From positions 1 to 7,273 of the forward strand of contig JAQGKJ010000868.1 in NCBI GenBank assembly GCA_028290165.1: 7,273 nucleotides of DNA, in the 5' to 3' direction. The position numbers were made by a program, and so were the translations under genes. Source of the DNA: Bradyrhizobium sp. (GTDB lineage Bacteria > Pseudomonadota > Alphaproteobacteria > Rhizobiales > Xanthobacteraceae). The notes beneath the pieces are model-generated. The model searched no databases. It was not told the origin of the DNA and was given only the letters and a program-made list of their open reading frames with translations. The number at the start of each line of letters is the position of its first letter. Within the stretch, counting starts at the first letter, position 1. Shown here piece after piece: positions 1 to 7,032 of the stretch.

Positions 1-197
1 AGGCGGCGTTCCTGGTGGAATTCGCGGCGAAGGTTCATGGCGGCGCGGCGCCGAAAAAATTCAGCTATCGCGGGGTGCAGCCGCTGTTCGAAGGCAGTGA
101 ATATTCCATCAATGCCAACGACACCGACGCCGGCATGGAGGTGTGGACCGCGAATTCGGCAGGTAAGCCGACGATGAAGGGTAGAGCGACTTGGTGA
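1..197 (+). CDS. C-terminal fragment of acyl-CoA dehydratase/hydratase (MaoC/HTD2, FAS1-like dehydratase family), 5' end outside window
   Basis: The frame is open from the first complete codon (position 3) to a TGA at 195-197, giving about 64 C-terminal residues. The segment FSYRGVQPLFEG, followed by a strand containing EVWTANSAGK and ending MKGRATW, resembles the final hot-dog strands of two-domain HTD2-type acyl dehydratases (mesaconyl-C4-CoA or itaconyl-CoA hydratase relatives), where an F-x-YRGV-x-PLF motif near the C-terminus is typical. Such enzymes hydrate or dehydrate CoA thioesters in the cytoplasm. The catalytic Asp/His residues would lie upstream of the window, so activity cannot be judged. 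The stop comes only a few bases before an extragenic palindrome. A GTG at 15 lies in frame but is internal to the domain and is not a credible start. The family call rests on this short motif; the exact substrate is unknown. Confidence 0.65.
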   Translation, partial: AAFLVEFAAKVHGGAAPKKFSYRGVQPLFEGSEYSINANDTDAGMEVWTANSAGKPTMKGRATW

Positions 198-202
198 GGC
201 TC

Positions 203-322
203 CGTCATTGCGAGCAAACGGGTCGGCGCAGAGCGCCGCCCGATGACAGACTCCGCGAGGCAATCCATGCATCCACGCAGTGAAATATGGATTGCTTCGT
301 CGCTTTGCTCCTCGCAATGACG
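203..322. repeat. Extragenic palindromic repeat (type 1, GTCATTGCGAG ends)
   Basis: Perfect 12-base inverted ends, CGTCATTGCGAG (203-214) and CTCGCAATGACG (311-322), enclose a second perfect inverted pair, GCAATCCAT (260-268) and ATGGATTGC (287-295). A strong local hairpin lies at 219-242: CGGG-T-CGGCGC pairs with GCGCCGCCCG around an AGA loop with one bulged T. The unit lies wholly between the stop at 197 and the TTG start at 361. I recall sequences of this kind (GTCATTGCGAG...GCAATCCA) as common dispersed extragenic repeats in Bradyrhizobium-like genomes. No transposase is encoded. It may act as an RNA processing or attenuation structure between the two genes, but no U-tract follows, so it is not a classical terminator. 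Confidence 0.8.
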
Positions 323-332
323 GCATTGCATT

Positions 333-345
333 TCGAATTGTTCGA
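333..345. promoter_or_regulatory. Short perfect dyad TCGAA-TTG-TTCGA upstream of the decarboxylase
   Basis: TCGAA (333-337) and TTCGA (341-345) are perfect inverted repeats around a 3-base centre, ending two bases before the AAAGG ribosome-binding sequence of the downstream gene. A repressor half-site pair is possible, but a 13-base dyad is short and no regulator gene is in the window. Low confidence. Confidence 0.15.
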
Positions 346-346
346 T

Positions 347-351
347 AAAGG
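347..351 (+). promoter_or_regulatory. Ribosome-binding site for TTG start of decarboxylase
   Basis: AAAGG lies 9 bases upstream of the TTG at 361. An in-frame TAA at 346-348 excludes any earlier start, and there is no ATG or GTG before the conserved domain begins. The next in-frame TTG (427) would remove the first conserved helix, so 361 is the supported start. Confidence 0.5.
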
Positions 352-360
352 CACCCGCCA

Positions 361-1986
<1,626 letters not shown>

Positions 1987-2006
1987 CTCAAGGCTCTCTC
2001 TATCCC

Positions 2007-2168
2007 GTCGTGGCCAGGCTCGTGCAAACAAATGTCATCGCCCGGCTTGACCGGGCGATCCAGTACTCTCCGAGGCACTCGTGACAGAACGGTGAAGCCG
2101 CGGCGTACTGGATCCCCCGCTTTCGCGGAGGATGACACCGCTGTTGTGGGTCAAGCCCGGCCATGACA
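2007..2168. repeat. Extragenic palindromic repeat (type 2, GTCAT-CGCCCGG-CTTGACC type)
   Basis: The stretch holds several inverted arms. The block 2033-2052 (TGTCATCGCCCGGCTTGACC) matches the reverse complement of 2149-2168 at 18 of 20 positions. GATCCAGTAC (2057-2066) pairs perfectly with GTACTGGATC (2105-2114). A perfect local hairpin is CGCCCGG-CTTGA-CCGGGCG (2039-2057). The segment 2131-2137 (GATGACA) gives a further partner for TGTCATC at 2033-2039, and 2007-2026 looks like a diverged extra copy of the outer arm. The unit fills most of the gap between the decarboxylase stop and the convergent SDR stop. I recall this type as a frequent dispersed palindrome in Bradyrhizobium genomes. Lying between two convergent genes, it may also stop or stabilise both transcripts. 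No open frame of note was seen in it. Confidence 0.8.
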
Positions 2169-2199
2169 AACTTAAACATTGTGCCGGGTAGCTTATGCT

Positions 2200-2994
2200 T
2201 CACTTCCCGTAAGCTTCGCGCATCTTCGCCTGGATCTTTGCCATGCCGGCGATCCAGCGGTCGTAATTCTCGGTTTTCTTGCGCATGTAGCCCAGCACTT
2301 GCGGGTGCGGCAGGATGACAAATGTTTCCTGCTCTAGTCCGGCTAACGCGTCTTTCGCCACCTGCTCCGGCGTCAGGTCGCCATCGCCGGATTGCGGACC
2401 CTTCGGGATCGAGCGCAGCATGTTGGTATCGACACCCTGCGGACACAGGATCGAAACGCCGATGCCATCGGCCCGGTGCGAGATCGCGAGGTTTTCGGAA
2501 AACCCCACGGCCGCATGCTTTGTGGTCGAATAGGCCGGGCTTCCGACCTGCGACAGAAGTCCGGCCGCAGAAATCGTGTTGAGGAAATAGCCGCCGCCGC
2601 GCGCCTTCATGCGCGGGATCAGATGCCGCGCCGCATAGACATGGGCCATGACATGGATCGCCCAGCTGCGCGACCACGGCTCGTCGGAATTGCCGCCGGC
2701 GTTTTGCGAGAGTGGATCGAAGCCGCCGCCGATGCCGGCATTGGAGCAGAACAGCGCGATCGGGCCGAACTGGCGCTCGGTCTCCTCGATCACGTGAAGA
2801 ATGTCTTTTTCCTGCCCGACGTCGCATTTGAATGCCGCGCCGCCGATCGAGGCCGCAACATCCCTCGCGCCCGCGCCATCGAGATCGGCGACGATCACCT
2901 TGGCCGCACCTGCGCGGTGAAAGGCTTCGCACAGCGCGCGCCCGATGCCGTTGGCGCCGCCGGTGACAACCACGACCTTGCCTGTCACCTGCAT
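2200..2994 (-). CDS. Short-chain dehydrogenase/reductase (classical SDR)
   Basis: This 264-residue Rossmann-fold oxidoreductase has the nucleotide-binding TGGANGIG at 11-18, Asp37 after strand 2 (VADLD), which favours NAD(H) over NADP(H), CDV with Asp58 at the adenine pocket, and NAG at 85-87. The catalytic residues are Ser142 and YSTTK with Tyr155 and Lys159; the Ser-to-Tyr spacing of 13 is the classical one. The tetrad Asn position (usually V-N-x-x-x) reads I-His114-V-M-A-H. The usual Pro-Gly after strand 6 is Pro-Gln-Gly (185-187). The substrate is unknown; members oxidise secondary alcohols or reduce ketones in the cytoplasm. The ATG at 2994 has GAGGG four bases upstream (2999-3003). The gene lies 27 bases after the TrhA-like gene on the same strand, so the two are probably co-transcribed. 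A tail rich in Lys, Arg and Tyr after residue 230 exceeds the minimal fold. Confidence 0.9.
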   Translation of the reverse strand: MQVTGKVVVVTGGANGIGRALCEAFHRAGAAKVIVADLDGAGARDVAASIGGAAFKCDVGQEKDILHVIEETERQFGPIALFCSNAGIGGGFDPLSQNAGGNSDEPWSRSWAIHVMAHVYAARHLIPRMKARGGGYFLNTISAAGLLSQVGSPAYSTTKHAAVGFSENLAISHRADGIGVSILCPQGVDTNMLRSIPKGPQSGDGDLTPEQVAKDALAGLEQETFVILPHPQVLGYMRKKTENYDRWIAGMAKIQAKMREAYGK

Positions 2995-3021
2995 CGCGCC
3001 CTCAGGGTTTTGAAATCAATC

Positions 3022-3717
3022 TCAGGTCAATACGAGATCGAGCACGGCGGTGTAATGGCAGGCCGCGCCCAGCAGCACGAAGGAATGCCAGATCGCGTTC
3101 TGAAAACGCAACCGCTGCCAGGCATGAAAGATGATCCCGAGACTGTAGAGCAGGCCGCCGGCTACGATGAACCACAGCGTCAGCGTGGGCAGCGACGCCA
3201 CCACCGTGTTGTAGACCATGAAGCCGCTCCAGCCCATCGCCAGATAGAGCCCGACCGAGAGCCGGTCGAAACGGCCCGGCAGCACGAGCTTGATCACGAT
3301 GCCGACAGCCGCCACGCACCACACGCCGATCAGAAGCGCGATGCCAAAAATGCTGTCTTTCATCTGCGTGATGAACGGCGTGTAGGTCGCCGCGATCAGC
3401 ACGTAGATCGCCGAATGGTCGAAGCGGCGCAGCACCCATTTGGCGCGCGAGATCGGCCACAGATTATAGGTTGCCGACAGCACCAGCATGGTCAGCAATC
3501 CCACGACGTAAACCGATACGACCGCGACCTCGAACCCGTTGGCATACACGGCCGTGAGCACGAGCAGCACGGTCGCCGCGATCAACCCGCAAAGGATGCC
3601 GATTCCGTGCACGACACCGTCGGCGATCAGTTCGGCCCGATCGTAATTCCAGCGCACGGCGCCAGCCGCCGCATGGACGGAGGTCGAGGCCAGTTGCTTC
3701 AGTCTGAAGATGGTCAT
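3022..3717 (-). CDS. Hemolysin III / TrhA family (PAQR-fold) membrane protein
   Basis: The 231-residue protein has about seven hydrophobic segments (roughly 34-58, 63-85, 102-117, 123-145, 154-171, 178-197 and 209-229), as expected for the hemolysin III/YqfA branch of the PAQR superfamily in the inner membrane. Family landmarks are ADGVVHGIG (32-40), the S-x-x-Y block SATYN (81-85), DHSAIYVLIAATYTPF (100-115) and the last helix NAIWHSFVLLGAACH (207-221). Bacterial members are linked to membrane energetics and fluidity; the name hemolysin III is historical. In the usual zinc site (SxxxH, an Asp, and HxxxH), Asp100 and His211 are kept, but Asn85 and Asn207 stand where His is expected. The start ATG at 3717 has only a weak purine patch (GGA). 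It is the promoter-proximal gene of a probable pair with the SDR and is divergent from the YcjX-like gene. Confidence 0.88.
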   Translation of the reverse strand: MTIFRLKQLASTSVHAAAGAVRWNYDRAELIADGVVHGIGILCGLIAATVLLVLTAVYANGFEVAVVSVYVVGLLTMLVLSATYNLWPISRAKWVLRRFDHSAIYVLIAATYTPFITQMKDSIFGIALLIGVWCVAAVGIVIKLVLPGRFDRLSVGLYLAMGWSGFMVYNTVVASLPTLTLWFIVAGGLLYSLGIIFHAWQRLRFQNAIWHSFVLLGAACHYTAVLDLVLT

Positions 3718-3741
3718 GGCGGTCCAAGTTTCACAACCGAA

Positions 3742-3770
3742 TCGTTAAAACATACCTCAGGCGAGGTCAA
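3742..3770 (-). promoter_or_regulatory. Candidate sigma-70-type promoter for the TrhA-SDR pair
   Basis: On the minus strand TTGACC (3770-3765) matches five of six bases of the -35 consensus. After 17 bases comes TAACGA (3747-3742), a poor -10. Transcription would begin about 18 bases before the ATG at 3717. Alphaproteobacterial promoters often have weak -10 boxes, so this is plausible but unproven. Confidence 0.3.
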
Positions 3771-3897
3771 CGAACCCTAAAACCCCTCCACTCAAATCGC
3801 GTCCTAAATATGAAACTTGATTTTGGCCCGCTAATCGCCACTTTCCGGATACCTCTCCGTCAAATTGCCTCCCTCAAATCGAACCCTCCCCGTCAGC

Positions 3898-5367
3898 ATG
3901 GCCCTGAGTTTTTCCGAAATGATGGAGGAAGCGCGGCTGTCGGCACGGGCCCTGAAGGATTACGGCGAGCACTTTTTCAATCCGACGGTGCGGCTCGGCG
4001 TCACCGGACTGTCACGCGCCGGCAAGACCGTCTTTATCACGGCATTGATTCACGGCCTCACCCGCGGCGGCCGCTTTCCCGTTTTCGAGCCCTTCGCCAC
4101 CGGGCGGATCGCGCGCGCCCGGCTTGAGCCGCAGCCCGACGACGCGGTGCCGCGCTTCGACTATGAGAACCATGTCCGCACCCTGATCGAGGAGCGGCGC
4201 TGGCCGAATTCGACGGTCGATATCAGCGAGTTGCGGCTGGTCATCGACTACCAGCGCCAAAACGGCGCGGACCGGACCCTGACGCTCGACATCGTCGACT
4301 ATCCCGGTGAATGGCTGCTCGATCTGCCGCTGCTCAACAAAAGCTACGAACAATGGTCGCGCGAGAGCCTCGCATTGTCGCGGGAACGTCCCCGCGCTCC
4401 GCTCGCGGCGCAATGGCATGGCCACCTCGCAACCCTGAATGCCCAAGAGCGTGCAGATGAACAAGCCGCCCTGACCGCAGCGCGGCTGTTTACCGATTAC
4501 CTGCGCGCCTGCCGCGACGAGCGCTTTGCGATGAGCTTGCTGCCACCCGGCCGGTTCTTGATGCCGGGCAATCTCGCGGGCTCTCCCGCGCTGACCTTTG
4601 CGCCGCTCGAACTGCCTGACGACGGCGTGGCGCCCGAGGGATCGTTGTGGGCGATGATGGTCAGGCGCTACGAGGCCTACAAGGACGTGGTGGTTCGGCC
4701 TTTCTTTCGCGATCATTTTTCCAGGCTCGATCGCCAGATGGTGCTGGTCGATGCGCTCTCCGCATTCAACTCCGGTCCCGAGGCGCTGCACGATCTCGAG
4801 GCGGCGCTGGCTGGAATTCTCGATTGTTTCAGGATCGGGCGCAGCACTTTCCTCTCCAGTCTGTTCCGGCCAAGGATCGATCGCATCCTGTTTGCGGCAA
4901 CCAAGGCCGATCACCTGCACCATTTGAGCCACGATCGGCTCGAGGCGGTGCTGCGGCGGACGGTCGCGAGCGCCGTGGCGCGAGCCGAGGACACCGGCGC
5001 TAACATCGACGTCGTTGCGCTGGCCGCGGTGCGCGCCACCCGCGAGGCGATGGTCGCGCGCGGCCGCGACAAATTGCCCTCGATCCTGGGGACGCCGGCT
5101 CCCGGCGAAATCGCAAACGGCGAGGCCTTCGACGGCAAGACCGAGGTCGCGACCTTTCCGGGCGATCTGCCTGCCGACGCCGAACAACTTTTTGCGGGCG
5201 ACAACGCGTTTCGCGGGCTTTCCAGTGCCAGCGCCGAAAAGACCGATTTTCGCTTCCTTCGATTCCGCCCGCCGCAACTCGATGGCGATGGGCCGGATGG
5301 CCCGATGCTGCCTCACATCCGCCTTGACCGCGCCCTCCAGTTCCTGATCGGAGACAGATTGCAATGA
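3898..5367 (+). CDS. ycjX: YcjX-like P-loop NTPase (DUF463)
   Basis: From the ATG at 3898 this is a 489-residue protein of the YcjX family, GTPase-like proteins first noted as stress-associated products of the E. coli phage-shock locus. The P-loop is GLSRAGKT (37-44). A switch-II/Walker B-like DYPGEWLLD lies at 134-142 after a hydrophobic strand (LTLDIV), and TKAD (335-338) is the likely G4 base-specificity motif. There is no signal peptide or strong membrane helix. The frame extends upstream to a TTG at 3865, but homologous N-termini begin near MxxS...EARxSARALxDY, which favours 3898. No Shine-Dalgarno sequence precedes either codon; the leader is C-rich. The stop overlaps the next ATG as ATGA, indicating translational coupling to its membrane partner. 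The biochemical role remains poorly defined; a membrane-stress or membrane-remodelling function is inferred from the E. coli context. No psp genes are visible here. Confidence 0.92.
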   Translation: MALSFSEMMEEARLSARALKDYGEHFFNPTVRLGVTGLSRAGKTVFITALIHGLTRGGRFPVFEPFATGRIARARLEPQPDDAVPRFDYENHVRTLIEERRWPNSTVDISELRLVIDYQRQNGADRTLTLDIVDYPGEWLLDLPLLNKSYEQWSRESLALSRERPRAPLAAQWHGHLATLNAQERADEQAALTAARLFTDYLRACRDERFAMSLLPPGRFLMPGNLAGSPALTFAPLELPDDGVAPEGSLWAMMVRRYEAYKDVVVRPFFRDHFSRLDRQMVLVDALSAFNSGPEALHDLEAALAGILDCFRIGRSTFLSSLFRPRIDRILFAATKADHLHHLSHDRLEAVLRRTVASAVARAEDTGANIDVVALAAVRATREAMVARGRDKLPSILGTPAPGEIANGEAFDGKTEVATFPGDLPADAEQLFAGDNAFRGLSSASAEKTDFRFLRFRPPQLDGDGPDGPMLPHIRLDRALQFLIGDRLQ

Positions 5368-6389
5368 GCGAGCGCTCTCCCCATCGCAAGCCTGCGACTT
5401 TCAAGCTCGGCGATCCCGGCGTGGTCATGATTGACCCGGACGATGCAAGCCGCCCTTCGCGCGGCACCGTCCACGTCACGCCGGAGGCTGACCCGGCGCT
5501 GCTGCCGGTCCCGGTCGAAGCGGCGGCCGTTCCCGCGCCACGAGGGCTTCGCTGGGGCGCGGTATTTTGGAGTGCGGTCGGCGGGCTGGTCCTGCTCGGG
5601 CTCGGGCTTGGCGTCACCCGGTTGATCGAGGATCTGTTTGCGCGCAGCGAAGGCCTCGGCTTTCTTGGACTGGGCTTTGCGCTGGCCGCCGCGCTGGCGC
5701 TTGTGATTGTGACGGCGCGCGAAGCGCTCGGGCTGGCGCGGCTTGCGACGATCGAAAAGCTGCATGCGCGCGCCGCGGCGGTGCTCGCAAGCGATGATCG
5801 CGCCGAAAGCCGCAGCATCGTGCAGGAGCTTCTGAAACTGGCGCACCAGAACCCGCATCTGGCGCGAGCCCGCGCCACGCTGCAGGGCCATGCCGACGAC
5901 ATCATCGACGGCGCCGACATGATCCGGCTGGCGGAGCGCGAATTGATGACCCCGCTCGATCAGGAGGCGCGCCGGCTGGTGTCCTCAGCTGCCCAGCGCG
6001 TCTCGATCGTCACCGCCGTCAGTCCACGCGCGCTGGTCGACGTGCTCTTTGTGTTCGTGGCGTCGCTGCGGCTGATCCGGCAGCTGGCACGGCTTTACGG
6101 CGGACGGCCGGGCGCGCTCGGCATGATCGCCCTGATGCGCCACGTCATCGCGCATGTCGCCATCACCGGCGGCATGGCGGCAAGCGACGGCCTAGTCCAG
6201 CAGGTGCTCGGCCATGGTCTCGTGGCAAAACTGTCGCAGCGGCTCGGCGAAGGCGTGCTCAACGGATTGCTCACCGCACGGCTGGGCTTAGCCGCCATCG
6301 ACGTCACCCGCCCGCTGCCGTTCACGGCATTGCCGCGGCCCACGCTCGCCGATCTCGCCAAAGACCTCTTGCGCGAGGGCGAGGAGTGA
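5364..6389 (+). CDS. ycjF: YcjF-like inner-membrane protein (TIGR01620/DUF697)
   Basis: The 341-residue protein has a cytoplasmic-looking N-terminal region of about 60 residues rich in Pro, Asp and Ala. Two membrane helices follow (about 65-86 and 97-117), then a long helical region (about 118-215). The C-terminal DUF697 domain contains the hydrophobic stretch PRALVDVLFVFVASLRLI (221-238) and the Gly-rich ITGGMAASDGL block (267-277). This is the standard TIGR01620 architecture. The ATG at 5364 overlaps the YcjX TGA by four bases, and GGAG at 5350-5353 inside ycjX is its ribosome-binding site. It is the usual partner of YcjX, and the pair probably forms a membrane-tethered NTPase complex. The molecular function is not established. 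It is followed by a hairpin and a convergent gene, so it is likely the last gene of the operon. Confidence 0.9.
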   Translation: MSERSPHRKPATFKLGDPGVVMIDPDDASRPSRGTVHVTPEADPALLPVPVEAAAVPAPRGLRWGAVFWSAVGGLVLLGLGLGVTRLIEDLFARSEGLGFLGLGFALAAALALVIVTAREALGLARLATIEKLHARAAAVLASDDRAESRSIVQELLKLAHQNPHLARARATLQGHADDIIDGADMIRLAERELMTPLDQEARRLVSSAAQRVSIVTAVSPRALVDVLFVFVASLRLIRQLARLYGGRPGALGMIALMRHVIAHVAITGGMAASDGLVQQVLGHGLVAKLSQRLGEGVLNGLLTARLGLAAIDVTRPLPFTALPRPTLADLAKDLLREGEE

Positions 6390-6421
6390 GCGGCGGCGTA
6401 ATTGTTCCTTGCAAATAAAGA

Positions 6422-6441
6422 GGCCACCCAAAGGGGAGGCC
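6422..6441. terminator. Hairpin between convergent genes, best placed as terminator of the minus-strand secreted protein
   Basis: GGCCACCC (6422-6429) and GGGAGGCC (6434-6441) form an 8-position stem with one A-A mismatch and an AAAG loop. Read on the minus strand, the hairpin is followed by TCTTTATTTG, a fair U-tract about 40 bases past the stop of the secreted-protein gene. Read on the plus strand it is followed by ATATTGGATTT, a weaker tract, so it may also serve the YcjF-like gene. Confidence 0.55.
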
Positions 6442-6480
6442 ATATTGGATTTGGCTTAAACGGTCAGAAAAGTGCCGCGA

Positions 6481-6768
6481 TCAATCGCAAACCTGGACTC
6501 GGCGAACTTGCCAGCCATATCCGTCCCAGTAGCGCTCGCGAACCAAACGGCAGGCAGGCTCTTCGACATAGACCGGCGCCGGCGCATAATAAACCGGCGG
6601 TGGTGGAGGAGGACGCGATGCCAGCGCGCCGCCGAGCAATGCCCCGCCAATAAGTCCGCCCACGACGCCGGCGGCGATTTCACCATTCTCGGCCCTTGCA
6701 GGAACCGGCAACCAAAGCGGACTCGCGGCCAGAGTGACAGCCACGATAGCTGAAGCGATCTTGCGCAT
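6481..6768 (-). CDS. Small secreted/periplasmic Gly-zipper and Pro-rich protein, function unknown
   Basis: The 95-residue precursor begins with a clear Sec signal peptide (MRKIAS, hydrophobic core 7-20, probable cleavage after PARA at residue 26). The mature part starts with a glycine-zipper-like helix (AAGVVGGLIGGALLGGALA, 32-50), then six prolines (53-58) and a PVYYAPAPVYVEEP linker. It ends in a conserved-looking CRLVRERYWDGYGWQVRRVQVC block, where Cys73 and Cys94 could form a disulphide in the periplasm. The layout resembles small exported proteins common in Bradyrhizobium-type genomes, with a Gly-zipper segment and a W-D-G-Y-G-W-containing tail. No enzymatic motif is visible. A very good AGGAGAAG (6774-6781) lies five bases upstream of the ATG. 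The gene appears to be monocistronic, with a hairpin after its stop. Membrane or envelope association is inferred from the zipper. Confidence 0.85.
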   Translation of the reverse strand: MRKIASAIVAVTLAASPLWLPVPARAENGEIAAGVVGGLIGGALLGGALASRPPPPPPVYYAPAPVYVEEPACRLVRERYWDGYGWQVRRVQVCD

Positions 6769-6773
6769 CAGAT

Positions 6774-6781
6774 CTTCTCCT
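6774..6781 (-). promoter_or_regulatory. Strong Shine-Dalgarno of the secreted-protein gene
   Basis: The minus strand reads AGGAGAAG five bases before the ATG at 6768. It is the best ribosome-binding site in the window, fixes this start, and suggests efficient translation compared with the weak or absent sites of the neighbouring genes. Confidence 0.75.
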
Positions 6782-6890
6782 AGTTACGGCCGCAAATCGT
6801 TCAAGGACCGCCACACCCAACCATCATACATCTCCCGATTAACGCTTTCTTAAGTCTACACCGCGGCAGAAAGATATTTTGCAACGAGTG

Positions 6891-7007
6891 ATGCAATTCG
6901 TCCGCTGGGGCCGTTTCGAATGGAAAAGGGCACGCGACGAACGCGCCCTCACTGACTTCCTGAGCATCGATGCCGTGCTCGGTCGTATCCTGAGCGCCCG
7001 CTCCTAA
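6891..7007 (+). CDS. Possible 38-residue small protein, unrecognised
   Basis: An ATG at 6891 opens a short frame ending in TAA at 7005-7007, encoding a 38-residue Arg-rich, potentially amphipathic peptide (MQFVRWGRFEWKRARDER start, FLSIDAVLGRILSARS end). Third positions are mostly G/C, as in the real genes here, and no other convincing gene covers this interval between two minus-strand genes. Against it: only a weak ACGAG precedes the start, there is no recognisable family, and short open frames are common in GC-rich DNA. The rest of the 6782-7032 gap shows nothing I can name. Confidence 0.2.
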   Translation: MQFVRWGRFEWKRARDERALTDFLSIDAVLGRILSARS

Positions 7008-7032
7008 CTCGTCGCTTCTGCGCCAACCCTCC

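Noticed and set aside
203..322. Possible CRISPR array or IS remnant
   Set aside because: There are no regularly spaced direct repeats, no transposase remnant and no target-site duplication; the inverted pairs fit an extragenic palindrome.
2185..2215. Hairpin AGCTTA...TAAGCT near the SDR stop as a terminator
   Set aside because: The stem is only 6 bases with a 14-base loop, overlaps the end of the SDR coding region and has no U-tract.
2392..3780. Long plus-strand open frame (462 codons) antisense to the SDR and TrhA-like genes
   Set aside because: It spans two well-supported minus-strand genes and the gap between them, encodes an Arg/His/Asp-rich low-complexity product with no family motif, and is typical of the antisense openness of GC-rich genes.
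4012..5364. Long minus-strand open frame (450 codons) antisense to the YcjX-like gene
   Set aside because: It mirrors the YcjX coding frame, has no recognisable domain, and the sense strand carries an intact P-loop, DxxG-like motif and TKAD.
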